A stretch of 64,000 bases of DNA from Thermus oshimai DSM 12092 (GTDB lineage: Bacteria > Deinococcota > Deinococci > Deinococcales > Thermaceae), in assembly GCF_000373145.1 (NCBI RefSeq), contig NZ_KB890602.1, positions 276,483-340,482 on the forward strand, in the 5' to 3' direction. Of this stretch, positions 39,464 through 48,401 are shown in pieces. The translations under genes were made by a program, and so were the position numbers. Each line of letters begins with the position of its first letter. The first letter of the stretch is position 1. The notes under the pieces were generated by a model. It was not told where the DNA came from. It worked only from the letters and a program-made list of their open reading frames with translations, and did not search any database.

Positions 39464-40126
39464 ATGCGGGGCCGCCTCTTCGTCATGACCGGGGCCAGCG
39501 GGGTGGGCAAGGGCACGGTGCGGGCCAAGGTGCTGGAGCGCACCCGCCTCTTCTACTCCATCTCCATGACCACCCGCCCCCCCCGCCCGGGGGAGCGGCA
39601 CGGGGTGGACTACTACTTCGTGGACCGGCCCGCCTTTGAGCGGCTCATCGCCGAGGACGGCTTTCTGGAGTACGCAGAGTACGTGGGCCACCTCTACGGC
39701 ACCCCCAAGGCCCCCGTGGAGCGGGCCCTTGCCCGCGGGGAGGACGTCCTTTTGGAGATTGAGGTCCAGGGGGCCCTGCAGGTGAAGGCAAAGGTGCCGG
39801 AGGCCATCCTCATCTTCCTCCTTCCCCCCTCCCTCTCCGAGCTCAAAAGGCGCCTGGTCCTCCGGGGCCAGGACCCCCCGGAGAAGATCGCCAAGCGCCT
39901 GGCCCGGGCGGAGGAGGAGATCCGAAACGCCCACCTCTTTGACTACGTGGTGGTGAACGATGTGCTGGAAAAGGCGGTGGGGGATTTCCTGGCCATCCTC
40001 ACCGCCGAAAGGCGAAGGACCCCCAGGATGCAGGCCCACCTGGAGGAGGCCCTGCGCAAGGACCCCCTTTTGGAAGAGGAACTGGACGAGATCCTAAGGA
40101 GGAGCCATGGCGGAACCGGGCATTGA
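39464..40126 (+). CDS. gmk: Guanylate kinase Gmk
   Basis: Phosphorylates GMP to GDP. The 220 residues have P-loop [35 protein letters not shown] (GMP binding), [28 protein letters not shown] and the lid [21 protein letters not shown]. The start ATG 39464 (MRGRLFVM) matches homologues; GTG 39455 is an alternative. It is first in the gmk-rpoZ-coaBC-argR run, and its last 20 nt overlap rpoZ. Confidence 0.96.
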   Translation: MRGRLFVMTGASGVGKGTVRAKVLERTRLFYSISMTTRPPRPGERHGVDYYFVDRPAFERLIAEDGFLEYAEYVGHLYGTPKAPVERALARGEDVLLEIEVQGALQVKAKVPEAILIFLLPPSLSELKRRLVLRGQDPPEKIAKRLARAEEEIRNAHLFDYVVVNDVLEKAVGDFLAILTAERRRTPRMQAHLEEALRKDPLLEEELDEILRRSHGGTGH

Positions 40127-40409
40127 CAAGCTGTTTGGCATGGTGGATTCCAAGTACCGGCTCACGGTGGTGGTGGCCAAACGGGCCCAGCAGCTTTTGC
40201 GCTACCGCTTCAAAAACACCGTCCTCGCCCCGGAGGAAAGGCCTAAGATGCGCACCCTGGAAGGGGTCTTTGACGACCCCAACCCCGTGACCTGGGCCAT
40301 GAAGGAGCTCCTCACCGGCCGGCTGGTCTTCGGGGAAGGCCTTTTGGACGAGGACCGGCTCCAGAAGGAGCTGGACAAGCTCTACCCCGTAGAGGCGGAA
40401 GGGGCCTAG
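40107..40409 (+). CDS. rpoZ: RNA polymerase omega subunit RpoZ
   Basis: Omega subunit of 100 residues, which stabilises beta-prime in RNA polymerase. It starts with [31 protein letters not shown], the conserved helix pair, followed by the long Thermus-type extension ([32 protein letters not shown]). AAGGAGGAG precedes the ATG inside gmk. The gmk-rpoZ order is widely conserved. Confidence 0.97.
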   Translation: MAEPGIDKLFGMVDSKYRLTVVVAKRAQQLLRYRFKNTVLAPEERPKMRTLEGVFDDPNPVTWAMKELLTGRLVFGEGLLDEDRLQKELDKLYPVEAEGA

Positions 40410-40410
40410 C

Positions 40411-41616
40411 ATGGCCCGGGTCCTGGTGGCCGTCACCGGGGGGGTGGCCGCCATAAAGGCCCCCCACCTCCTGCGCCTCCTCAAGCGGGCGGGGCACGAG
40501 GTGCGGGTCCTCGCCACCCCCAGGGCCTTGGAGTTCGTCACCCCCCTTTCCCTGGCGGTGGCCGCGGGGGGGGAGGTGGCCACGGAGGAGGCCTGGTTCC
40601 GGCCGGACGGGCGGGCCTTGCACATCGACCTGGCCCGCTTCGCCGATCTGGTCCTGGTGGCCCCGGCCACCGCGGACGCCCTGGCCAAGGCCGCCTTGGG
40701 CCTGGCGGATGACCTCCTCTCCGCCACCCTCCTGGCGGGGCCTAAGCGGGTGGCCTGGGCCCCGGCCATGAACGAGGCCATGTGGCTCGCCCCCCAGACC
40801 CAGGGCCACGTGGAGCGGCTTAAGGCCCTGGGCCACGCCTTCTTCGGCCCGGGCCATGGCCCCTTGGCCGCGGAAGGGGAGGGGGAGGGGTGGGGGCGGA
40901 TGCTGGAGCCCGAGGAGCTTTTGGAGAGGGTCCGGGCCCTTCTCACCCCCAAGGACCTTTCCGGCCTAAAGCTCCTGGTTTCCGCCGGCCCCACCCGGGA
41001 GTACCTGGACCCGGTGCGCTTCCTCTCCAACCCCTCCTCCGGCCGCATGGGCTACGCTCTGGCCGAGGCCGCCCGGGACCGGGGGGCGGAGGTGGTCCTG
41101 GTCTCGGGCCCCACCTGCCTCCAAGACCCTTGGGGGATGGAGGTGGTGCGGGTGGAAAGCGCCCTGGAGATGCGCGCGGCCATCCTGGAGCGTTACCCCC
41201 ATCTCCAGGCGGTGGTCATGGCCGCGGCGGTGGCCGACTACCGCCCCGCGGAGGTCCACCGGGACAAGGAGCCCAAAACAGGGGAGGAGAAGACCCTCCG
41301 CCTCCTCCCGAACCCCGACATCCTGAAGGAGCTGGGCGCAAACAAGGGCAACCGGGTGCTGGTGGGCTTCGCCATGGAGACCCGGGAAGGCCTCCATCGG
41401 GCCAAGGAGAAGCTCCTGCGCAAGAACCTGGACCTCATCGCCCTGAACTACGTGGGGCGGGAGGGGGTGGGGTTCGGCTCGGAGGAGAACGAGGTGGTCC
41501 TCCTGAGCCGGACGGGGGAGGTGGAGGAGCTTTCCCGCCGGCCCAAGCGGGAGGTGGCCCACCGCATTCTGGACTGGGTTAAACTCTTCTGGAAGGAATA
41601 TGGCCATGCGCAGTAG
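40411..41616 (+). CDS. coaBC: Bifunctional phosphopantothenoylcysteine decarboxylase/synthetase CoaBC
   Basis: Two coenzyme A steps in one protein of 401 residues. CoaC (1-185) is the flavodoxin-like decarboxylase, with [17 protein letters not shown] and the active-site motif APAMNEAMW. CoaB (186-401) couples cysteine to phosphopantothenate, with [44 protein letters not shown] and [14 protein letters not shown]. The start is 1 bp after the rpoZ stop; argR overlaps its 3' end by 17 bp. Confidence 0.96.
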   Translation: MARVLVAVTGGVAAIKAPHLLRLLKRAGHEVRVLATPRALEFVTPLSLAVAAGGEVATEEAWFRPDGRALHIDLARFADLVLVAPATADALAKAALGLADDLLSATLLAGPKRVAWAPAMNEAMWLAPQTQGHVERLKALGHAFFGPGHGPLAAEGEGEGWGRMLEPEELLERVRALLTPKDLSGLKLLVSAGPTREYLDPVRFLSNPSSGRMGYALAEAARDRGAEVVLVSGPTCLQDPWGMEVVRVESALEMRAAILERYPHLQAVVMAAAVADYRPAEVHRDKEPKTGEEKTLRLLPNPDILKELGANKGNRVLVGFAMETREGLHRAKEKLLRKNLDLIALNYVGREGVGFGSEENEVVLLSRTGEVEELSRRPKREVAHRILDWVKLFWKEYGHAQ

Positions 41617-42064
41617 GGCAGAGCGGCTTCGCGCCATCCAGGAAATCGTCAGCAAGGAGGAGATCAGCACCCAGAAGGAGCTGGTGGAAAAGCTCCGCCA
41701 GCGGGGGTTTGAGGTGACCCAGGCCACGGTGAGCCGGGACATCGCCCGGCTCCACCTGGTCCGGGTGGCCCTGGGGAAGGGGCGGCACAAGTACGCCCTG
41801 GCCCCCATTGAGCTCCAGGAGGACGTATACGAGGAGCTTAAGCGCCGCTTCAAGGAGTTCGTGCGGGACGTGGACCGGGGGGGGAACATCCTGGTGGTGA
41901 AGACCCTCGAGGGCCACGCCTCCGGCATCGCCTTCCTCCTGGACCGCCTGCGCCGGGACGACCTGGTGGGCACCTTGGCGGGGGACGACACCATCTTGGT
42001 GGTGGCCCGGGACGAGAAGGCCGCGGAAGCCCTAGAAGAGGAGCTCGGGGGGCTTTTGGTTTAG
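41600..42064 (+). CDS. argR: Arginine repressor ArgR
   Basis: Regulator of arginine metabolism, 154 residues (152 if ATG 41606, which is better spaced from GGAAGG, is used). The N-terminal winged HTH has [34 protein letters not shown]. The C-terminal hexamerisation and arginine-binding domain has [24 protein letters not shown] and [15 protein letters not shown]. It overlaps coaBC by 17 bp. Confidence 0.93.
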   Translation: MAMRSRAERLRAIQEIVSKEEISTQKELVEKLRQRGFEVTQATVSRDIARLHLVRVALGKGRHKYALAPIELQEDVYEELKRRFKEFVRDVDRGGNILVVKTLEGHASGIAFLLDRLRRDDLVGTLAGDDTILVVARDEKAAEALEEELGGLLV

Positions 42065-42086
42065 GGGCCTTTTCCGCTGGGGACAC

Positions 42087-42695
42087 GTGGAGTTTCTGGT
42101 CAAGTCCTTCGTCACCCTTTTCGTGGTCATGGACCCCGTGGGGCTGGTGCCCGTCTTTCTGGCCCTGGCGGGGCACTACCCCCCTGAGAAGCAGGCCCGG
42201 ATCGCCCGCAAGGCGGTCCTGGTGGCGGGGGGGCTTCTCGTCTTTTTCTTTTTCTTCGGGCGGGGGCTTCTGGAGTACCTGGGCATCAGCTTTGAGGCCC
42301 TGAAGGTGGCGGGGGGGCTTCTCCTCTTCAAGATCGCCACGGAGATGGTCTTCGGCCACCACGAGCGGGAGACGGAGGAGGAGGCAAAGGAGGCCCTTGC
42401 GCGCTCGGACATCTCCGTCTTCCCCCTGGCCATCCCCCTCATCGCCGGCCCCGGGGCCCTGGCGAGCCTCCTCATCCTGGGGGCGGAGGCCCGGGGGGTG
42501 CCCTTCGGGGCCTTTTCCGTCCTCCTCACCGCCTTTCTGGTCCTCCTCCTGGCCTACCTCTTCCTGAGGGGGGCTTCCGTGGTGCGCCGGGCCCTCGGGC
42601 GCACGGGGGTCAACGTGGTGACCCGGGTCTTAGGGATCCTCCTCGCCGCCTTGGCGGTGCAGTACGTGGCGGATGGGGTGAAGGCCCTCCTTTAA
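42087..42695 (+). CDS. MarC/UPF0056-family membrane protein
   Basis: Inner-membrane protein of 202 residues with six hydrophobic helices and the family motifs VMDPVGLVPVFLALA, FGRGLLEYLGISFEALKVAGGLLLFKIATEMVFG and FPLAIPLIAGPGALASLLIL. MarC proteins were once linked to multiple antibiotic resistance, but that role has been withdrawn and function is unknown. The GTG start is 22 bp after argR. Confidence 0.88.
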   Translation: MEFLVKSFVTLFVVMDPVGLVPVFLALAGHYPPEKQARIARKAVLVAGGLLVFFFFFGRGLLEYLGISFEALKVAGGLLLFKIATEMVFGHHERETEEEAKEALARSDISVFPLAIPLIAGPGALASLLILGAEARGVPFGAFSVLLTAFLVLLLAYLFLRGASVVRRALGRTGVNVVTRVLGILLAALAVQYVADGVKALL

Positions 42696-42723
42696 GGGCC
42701 CCCCAAGCGCCTTTTCGGACCGC

Positions 42724-42738
42724 GCGGGGACGCCCCGC
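42724..42738. terminator. Bidirectional hairpin between marC and carboxylase gene
   Basis: GCGGGG-ACG-CCCCGC (42724-42738) in the 46-bp gap between two convergent genes, each ending just outside it. No long T-run on either side. Confidence 0.5.
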
Positions 42739-42741
42739 CGC

Positions 42742-44415
42742 TTAGACCTGGAACACCCCCACCCGGAAGGGCTCCCTCTCCGGGTTCAGGGCGCAGGCCT
42801 CGAGGCTCTTGATGAGCCACTTCCGGGTCTCGTGGGGGAGGACGATCCCGTCCACCCAAAGCCTGGCCGCGGCGTAGCGGGGGTCTAAGGTTTCCTCGTA
42901 GCGGCCCTTGATGCGCTCGTACAGCTCTTTAAGCTCCTCGTCCGAGGGCTCCTTCCCCTGGCGTTTGAGCTTTTCCACCTCCAGCTCCAAAAGGGTCTTC
43001 GCCGCCTGGGCCCCGCCCATGACCGCGTACTTGGCGCTGGGCCAGGCGTAGATGAACCGGGGCCCGTAGGCCTTCCCCGCCAGGGCGTAGTTCCCCGCGC
43101 CGAAGGAGCCCCCCAGGATGAGGGTGATCTTGGGGACGGTGGAGTTGGAAACCGCGTTCACCAGCTTGGCCCCCCGGCGGATGATCCCCGCCTGCTCGGA
43201 CTCCTTCCCCACCATGAACCCGGTCACGTCCTGGAGGAAGAGGAGGGGGATGCCCATCTGGTTCACGTCCAGGATGAACCGGGCCGCCTTGTCCGCGGCC
43301 TCGGCGTAGATGACCCCGCCCACCTCAATCCGCCCCTTTTTCTTGAGGATGAGGCGCTGGTTCCCCACGATGCCCACGGGGAAGCCCCCGATGCGGGCGA
43401 AGCCCGTGACCAGGGTCTCCCCGTACCCCCCCTTGTACTCCAGAAACTCCGAGCCGTCCACGAGGCGGGCGATGACCTCCCTTAGGTCGTAGGGCCGCGC
43501 GCCCGTGGGGTCCACCAGGCCGTAGAGGTCCTCCGCGGGGTAAAGGGGTTCTTTGGGCTCCTTCCTTCCCTCGGCCCAGGGGGCAAGCTGTGGGGGCGGG
43601 TAGAGCTCGGCCAGCTTGCGGATGCGCTCCAGCGCGGCCTCGTCCGTGGGCTCGTAGAAGTCCACCGTGCCCGAGACCTCGTGGTGCATCCGGGCCCCCC
43701 CAAGCTCCTCCGAGGACACCTCCTGCCCGATGGCCGCCTTCACCAACGCAGGCCCCGCCAGATAAAGCCCGCTCCCCTCGGTCATGATGAGGACGTCGGT
43801 CATCACCGGGAGGTAGGCCCCCCCGGCCACGCAGTTCCCCATGATGGCCGAGATCTGGGGGATGCCTAGGGCGCTCATGCGGGCATTGAGGTAGAAGATG
43901 CGCCCGAAGTCGTCCTGGTCGGGGAAGACCTCGTCCTGTAAGGGCAGGAAGACCCCGGCGGAGTCCACCAGATAGACCGTGGGGATGCGGTTTTCCAGGG
44001 CCATGGTCTGGGCCCGGATGACCTTCTTGGCGGTGATGGGGAAGAAGGCCCCCGCCTTCACCGTGGCGTCGTTGGCGATGATCATCCAGTCCCGCCCCGC
44101 GATCCGGCCGAGGCCCGCCACCACGCCCCCCGCCGGGGCCCCACCCCACTCCTCGTACATCCCCCATCCGGCGAAGGCCATGAGCTCGTAGAACTCCGTC
44201 CCCGGGTCTATGAGCCTCTGGATCCGTTCCCGGGCGGTGAGGCGGCCCTTTTGGTGCTGGCGCTCCACCGCCCGTTTTCCCCCGCCTTCCCGCACCTTCT
44301 CCAGGCTTTCCCTGAACGCCCGCACCAGGGCCACCCAGGCGTCCTTGTTGGCCTTGTACTGGGCGCTTTCCCGGTCCTTAAGGTGGGTTTCCAGCACGGC
44401 CTTGGGGAGGTCCAT
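42742..44415 (-). CDS. Acyl-CoA carboxylase carboxyltransferase (MccB-like)
   Basis: Biotin-dependent carboxyltransferase beta subunit of 557 residues with two crotonase-like halves. The motifs KGRLTARERIQRLIDPGTEFYEL, MIIANDATVKAGAFFPITAKKVIRAQ, VYLVDSAGVFLPLQDEVFPDQDDFGRIFY and SAIMGNCVAGGAYLPVM are closest to methylcrotonyl-CoA carboxylase (leucine degradation); the second half holds LFLQDVTGFMVGKESEQAGIIRRGAKL and GGSFGAGNYALAGKAYGPRF. The biotinylated alpha subunit is not in this window. The promoter is TAGACA - 17 bp - TATACT, with the -10 6 nt before the ATG. Confidence 0.9.
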   Translation of the reverse strand: MDLPKAVLETHLKDRESAQYKANKDAWVALVRAFRESLEKVREGGGKRAVERQHQKGRLTARERIQRLIDPGTEFYELMAFAGWGMYEEWGGAPAGGVVAGLGRIAGRDWMIIANDATVKAGAFFPITAKKVIRAQTMALENRIPTVYLVDSAGVFLPLQDEVFPDQDDFGRIFYLNARMSALGIPQISAIMGNCVAGGAYLPVMTDVLIMTEGSGLYLAGPALVKAAIGQEVSSEELGGARMHHEVSGTVDFYEPTDEAALERIRKLAELYPPPQLAPWAEGRKEPKEPLYPAEDLYGLVDPTGARPYDLREVIARLVDGSEFLEYKGGYGETLVTGFARIGGFPVGIVGNQRLILKKKGRIEVGGVIYAEAADKAARFILDVNQMGIPLLFLQDVTGFMVGKESEQAGIIRRGAKLVNAVSNSTVPKITLILGGSFGAGNYALAGKAYGPRFIYAWPSAKYAVMGGAQAAKTLLELEVEKLKRQGKEPSDEELKELYERIKGRYEETLDPRYAAARLWVDGIVLPHETRKWLIKSLEACALNPEREPFRVGVFQV

Positions 44416-44421
44416 GGCTAA

Positions 44422-44450
44422 AGTATAACGTTTTTTCGCTTTTATGTCTA
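44422..44450 (-). promoter_or_regulatory. Full sigma-A type promoter of the carboxylase gene (leaderless)
   Basis: Minus strand: -35 TAGACA (44450 to 44445), 17-bp spacer, -10 TATACT (44427 to 44422), then 6 nt to the ATG. It is the clearest promoter in the window and sits in an AT-rich patch at the rnhA 3' end. Confidence 0.75.
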
Positions 44451-44933
44451 AAAGCGTTTCCCCTGGGTGCAGGCCACCTTCCGGGCCTTGGCCTCCTCCG
44501 CCCTCCGCCTCGCCTCCCGGTCCACCCGTTCGTTCTCGGGGTGGCCGCTGTGCCCCTCCACCCAGTGGAAGCGCACCTCGTGCCCCTCCATGGCCTCTAG
44601 GAGGGCCTGCCAGAGGTCCTGGTTCTTCACGGGCTTGCCCTCCCCCGTGCGCCAGCCCCGCTTCCGCCAGCCCTCGAGCCAGCCCTCGGTGAAGGCGTTT
44701 TTGAGGTAGTGGCTATCCGTGTAGAGGTCCACCCGGCAGGGCTCTTTGAGCGCCCTTAGCCCCTCCACCGCCGCGGTGAGCTCCATGCGGTTGTTGGTGG
44801 TGCAGGGCTCGTCCCCCGAGAGGAGCTTCTCCCGCTCCCCGTACCGCAAAAGGGCCGCCCACCCCCCGGGGCCGGGGTTGCCCAGGCAGGCGCCGTCGGT
44901 GAAAAGCTCCACCGCTTTCAGGTCCTTTTCCAT
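44448..44933 (-). CDS. rnhA: Ribonuclease HI
   Basis: Cuts the RNA strand of RNA-DNA hybrids. The protein has 161 residues from ATG 44933. The catalytic acids are visible: Asp in [21 protein letters not shown], Glu in [12 protein letters not shown], Asp in LYTDSHYL and Asp in [11 protein letters not shown]. The basic handle [24 protein letters not shown] is present. The start is 4 bp after the MFS stop, with AAGGGG and a TAAGAT box just upstream. Confidence 0.95.
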   Translation of the reverse strand: MEKDLKAVELFTDGACLGNPGPGGWAALLRYGEREKLLSGDEPCTTNNRMELTAAVEGLRALKEPCRVDLYTDSHYLKNAFTEGWLEGWRKRGWRTGEGKPVKNQDLWQALLEAMEGHEVRFHWVEGHSGHPENERVDREARRRAEEAKARKVACTQGKRF

Positions 44934-44937
44934 CCCC

Positions 44938-46053
44938 TTACATCTTACGGGGCCGGCCCAGGAGGAAGAGGAGGAGGAAGGCGAGAAGGGCTCCCCATAC
45001 CGGAAGCGCGGGGTCCAGCCGCCCGAAGACCCCCGCCCCCAGGCCCCCGAGGGCCCCCGCCCCGTAGAGGAGGGCCCTAAGCCCGGCAAGGGCCGCGGCC
45101 AGGCCCTCCTCTGGCAGGCGCTCCCCCCTTAAGGCCCGCAGGCGGGCGCTCAGGAGGCCCACGCCCAGGCCGTAGAGGGGGAAGGCGGGGAGGAGAAGGG
45201 GGAAGGGGAGGAGGAACCCCCCTGCGGCCAGAGCTAGGGCTAGGGGCAGGGGCCGGGCCAGGCCCGGGGGGAGCCTGCCCGCGAGGAGGCCTCCCAGGGC
45301 GTAGCCCAGGTCCTCGAGGGCCAGGAGGAGGCCGAAGAGGGCTTCGGGCGCCCCCGATCGGAGGATGAGGAGGCCGAGGAGGGCCGTGGCCAGGGCGTGG
45401 CCCAGCTGGAAGAGGAGGGAGAGGAGGAGGTAGGGGCGGAGGGGCGGGTGGGCCAGGAGGGCCCGGAGGCCCGCCCGGAGGGAGGCCCGGGGAACAGGGC
45501 CGCGGGAATGCGCCTCCTGGGGGAGGTGGGGGAGGGCGGAGGTCAGGAGGAAGAGGGCCAGGAGGAGCACCCCTGCCGCCCCCAGGTAGGGCAGGGCGGG
45601 GTGGAGGAGGAGGAGAAGGGGCCCCAGGGGCCAGCCTAGAAGCCCTCCTAGGTTCCAGGCGGCGTAGAGGAGGCCGGTCTCCCGCTGGAGGCGTTCCCTT
45701 TGGAAGCGCACCTGGTAGGCGTCCCAGGCCACCACCCCCAGGTCCGTGGCCACCATGATGGGGTAGGCCCAGAGGACGAGGAGGGCGGCCTCCCGGGGGA
45801 GGAGGGGGAGGGGCAGCCAGAGGAGGGCCCGGAGGAGGCGGAGGGCCAGGAGGCCCCGGCGGGGGCCCACCCGGTCCAGCCAGGGGCTCAGGAGGAGGAG
45901 GGGCCCCAAGGTGAGGTAGCCCAGGGCCCCAAAGGCCCCCACCCAGAAGGCTTCCCCGGTGCGGGCGATCTCCAGGCTCAGGGCACCGAAGCCCAGGGCG
46001 GCCCCCAGGTCCCCTAGGGCCTCGGGGAGGTAAGCCTTGGGGAGGGCCCTCAC
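44938..46053 (-). CDS. MFS transporter (second of a pair)
   Basis: Membrane protein of about 371 residues with 10-12 hydrophobic helices and the MFS-like loop [22 protein letters not shown] between helices 2 and 3. No substrate-specific motif is recognisable. I take GTG 46053 as start: it overlaps the stop of the other MFS gene (GTGA), so the two are translationally coupled. rnhA follows. Confidence 0.8.
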   Translation of the reverse strand: MRALPKAYLPEALGDLGAALGFGALSLEIARTGEAFWVGAFGALGYLTLGPLLLLSPWLDRVGPRRGLLALRLLRALLWLPLPLLPREAALLVLWAYPIMVATDLGVVAWDAYQVRFQRERLQRETGLLYAAWNLGGLLGWPLGPLLLLLHPALPYLGAAGVLLLALFLLTSALPHLPQEAHSRGPVPRASLRAGLRALLAHPPLRPYLLLSLLFQLGHALATALLGLLILRSGAPEALFGLLLALEDLGYALGGLLAGRLPPGLARPLPLALALAAGGFLLPFPLLLPAFPLYGLGVGLLSARLRALRGERLPEEGLAAALAGLRALLYGAGALGGLGAGVFGRLDPALPVWGALLAFLLLFLLGRPRKM

Positions 46054-47186
46054 CTTGGCCCTCCGTAGCGGGCAAAAGCCGCCAGCCCCAAGAGGCCGAG
46101 CCCCGCGAGGAGGAAGGGGAGGGAGAGGCTCTGGTCCGCCAGGAGGCCCCCGAGGAGGGGGCCCAGGGGGGCGAGGAGGCCGGTGAGGAAGAGGAACCCC
46201 CCCGCCACCCGGCCCCGAAGCTCCGGGGGGGCCTCCCCCAGGCGGACCGCGCCGGCCACCGCGGAGAAGGCCGCCCCACCCATGCCGGAGAGGAGGAGAA
46301 AGGCGGCGAGGAAGGGCCAAGAGGGCAGGAGGGCCACTCCGAGGAGGCCCAGGGCCGAGGCCAATAGGGCCCAGGCCAGGGTGGCCTTCCGGCCCAGCCG
46401 GGCTAGGGCGGGGCCCACCAGAAGCCCCCCTAGGGCCCCCCCCAGGCTGAGGGCGCTTCCCAAAAGGCCGAGGACCCAGGGCGCCGCCCCTAGGCCCCGC
46501 AGGACCAAAAAGGGGAGGAGGCCCGCCAGGAGGGCGTGGGCCAGGTCCAAGGCGCCCTCCAGGAGGAGCAGGGGGCGGAGGAGGGGGCTTTGCCAGAGGA
46601 AGCGGAGCCCCGCTAGGCTACCCCCCGTGGCCGGACGGGGGATAGGGGAGGCAAGGGGCAGGGCCCGGTAGGAGGCGGCGGCGAGGAGGAGAAGCCCCCC
46701 TCCCAGGCCCAGGGCGAGGGTCTGGGAGCGGCTGAAAAGGAGGCCCGACAGGAAGTCCGAGAGGAGGTCGGCGGCGGTGTAGGCAGCGTGGAGCCTTCCC
46801 CGAGCCCGGGCCAGGGCCTCCTGGGGGAGGAGGTCGGCGAGGAGGGCGCCCGCGGCCACCAGGCGCAAGGCCTCGAGGGCGGCGAAGAGGAAGCCCGCCA
46901 GGTAAAGGGGAAGGAGGGGGGGCGAGGGGAGGAGGGCCAGGACCCCGAGGGTGAGGAGGGCCTGCCCTAGGGCGGAAAGGCCCAGGAGAGGGCCTCTGGG
47001 CCAGCGGTCCGAGAGGAGGCCCGCCAGGAGGGCGAAGAAGGGCTCCGCCGCGAGGCGGGCCCCCAGGGCCAGGGCCGCCCCCGAGGGGCTGGGGGCCACA
47101 AGGGCGGCTAGGGCCCCATGGGCGAAGTAGAAAAACCCCGCCCCAAAGAGGCGGAAGGCCTCAAGGGCGAGGATTAAGTTTACCAT
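46050..47186 (-). CDS. MFS transporter (first of a pair)
   Basis: Membrane protein of about 378 residues with roughly 12 hydrophobic helices. The MFS signature is recognisable in LLAGLLSDRWPRGPLLGLSALGQAL (helix 2-3 loop) and VGPALARLGRKATLAWALLASALG (helix 8-9 loop). The layout resembles enterobactin-exporter/EntS-like or drug-type MFS proteins, but the substrate is unknown. The start is ATG 47186 (MVNLILALEAFRL), 2 bp after the stop of the beta-propeller gene. Confidence 0.82.
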   Translation of the reverse strand: MVNLILALEAFRLFGAGFFYFAHGALAALVAPSPSGAALALGARLAAEPFFALLAGLLSDRWPRGPLLGLSALGQALLTLGVLALLPSPPLLPLYLAGFLFAALEALRLVAAGALLADLLPQEALARARGRLHAAYTAADLLSDFLSGLLFSRSQTLALGLGGGLLLLAAASYRALPLASPIPRPATGGSLAGLRFLWQSPLLRPLLLLEGALDLAHALLAGLLPFLVLRGLGAAPWVLGLLGSALSLGGALGGLLVGPALARLGRKATLAWALLASALGLLGVALLPSWPFLAAFLLLSGMGGAAFSAVAGAVRLGEAPPELRGRVAGGFLFLTGLLAPLGPLLGGLLADQSLSLPFLLAGLGLLGLAAFARYGGPR

Positions 47187-47188
47187 CT

Positions 47189-48160
47189 CTAGCTTACCAC
47201 GCCTTCCACCTTCCAGACAACGCCGTTCGTCGGAGAGCAAACAAACATCGTCTGTCCATCGGGGCTAAACCGAACGCAACTAGGGGAAGGTAAGTTCGTA
47301 ACTACTGGGGGGTCAAAGGAGTATGCCCTTACTTCTTTGGGATCTATAGCTAAGACGGATCCAGTTGCAGGTTGGGAAACGTAGAGAAAACCGTTGTAAG
47401 GATGACCAATGATCCCTCCCATGTTGTCAAGATCAAAAGCAATTGTGTACTTTTTTGCTACTTCTGGCAACTCCTGTGGACCTTCCTGTACCGGAAAGGC
47501 AATTATTCTTCCAAGGCTGGAGACAGCCAAAATCAATACACCTTTCTCACCCGGTAGGAAGGTGGTCCATGATTTTTTGCTGCACTGACTTGCATAAACA
47601 CTCCATTCTTCTGGCCAACTCCAAGGTGGTGTGAAGCCCTCTGTACCTCTAGACCTCCTGCTAAGAATCTGAGTCAGAAAAGGCAAAGCCTTCCCATTAC
47701 TGATTTCGCTGACCTGCCCTACGACATCTTCCAAGGCTCTCTTTTCGCCTGAAGAAACTACAAAAACCCTATAGCTACCCTCTGTGGGAACACTTGTAAT
47801 GCTATATGGCCGAATGAGGCCTTCACAAAAGACGGGGGCTTTAGAAGCAGGTCCTCCGGAGGAGATATCAAGTATCCGTCCACCCCAAAACTCGGAAATG
47901 AGGAGTCGCCCGTCTGGTAGAGGGCACATGCTAGAGGGCCCCTCCAAACCCCAAGCGAAGGGCTTGGCCTCCTCCATGTCCCCGCCCTTGGTGATGTTCT
48001 TGACCTTCCCCGTGGTGCGCTCCACCACAAGAAGCCGCCCGTCTGGAGCCCACTCCATATGGGTGGGTGCGTGCAGGTTCCAGGCGAAAGGCCGAACATG
48101 GACCCTGCGGGTCCGGCCGCCAACCTTGACCTCTTGCACCTCCTTGATCACCCTCACCAC
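47189..48160 (-). CDS. Beta-propeller (NHL/SMP-30-like) protein of low GC
   Basis: Protein of 323 residues without signal peptide. It is built of repeated propeller blades: HMEWAPDGRLLVVERTTGKVKNI, SMCPLPDGRLLISEFWGGRILDI, PYSITSVPTEGSYRVFVVSSGE, GGIIGHPYNGFLYVSQPATGSVLAIDP, CVRFSPDGQTMFVCSPTNGVVWKVEG. The family is NHL or gluconolactonase-like; no catalytic set is evident. The last two thirds (47200-47930) are near half AT with A/T-ending codons, while the first 70 codons look Thermus-like. Such a mosaic points to recent transfer. The GTG start at 48160 follows AAGGAAGGG. MFS genes follow. Confidence 0.75.
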   Translation of the reverse strand: MVRVIKEVQEVKVGGRTRRVHVRPFAWNLHAPTHMEWAPDGRLLVVERTTGKVKNITKGGDMEEAKPFAWGLEGPSSMCPLPDGRLLISEFWGGRILDISSGGPASKAPVFCEGLIRPYSITSVPTEGSYRVFVVSSGEKRALEDVVGQVSEISNGKALPFLTQILSRRSRGTEGFTPPWSWPEEWSVYASQCSKKSWTTFLPGEKGVLILAVSSLGRIIAFPVQEGPQELPEVAKKYTIAFDLDNMGGIIGHPYNGFLYVSQPATGSVLAIDPKEVRAYSFDPPVVTNLPSPSCVRFSPDGQTMFVCSPTNGVVWKVEGVVS

Positions 48161-48401
48161 CCCTTCCTTAGGGTTGCCCTTACCCTAGCACGGGCCACGT
48201 CACGCCCGCGTCACTCACAAATCTCTTATGGAGTGGCCCTTGCGTGACGCAAGGGTGATGTTCTCCGGTGCATTCTCAAAGCATGGGCTTCCTTTGGTGG
48301 CTCATCCTTTGGGCCGGAGGGATTGTTCCCCAGTGCCTTGCCCCCCACTGCCCGCCTTTGTGAAGGGTGTCCTTCCGGGTGCGGAGAAAGGCTTCGGGTT
48401 T
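48161..48401. promoter_or_regulatory. Intergenic region with 19-bp palindrome and GTGACG repeats
   Basis: No gene is visible in these 241 bp. A perfect palindrome CCCTTGCGT-G-ACGCAAGGG lies at 48237-48255. On the minus strand GTGACG occurs twice, 10 bp apart, at 48199-48214, and the palindrome holds a third copy of the GTGACGC core. The arrangement upstream of the propeller gene looks like an operator. TTGTGA (48220 to 48215, minus) is a possible -35 but no good -10 is spaced to it. The composition is less GC-rich than the surroundings. Confidence 0.5.
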
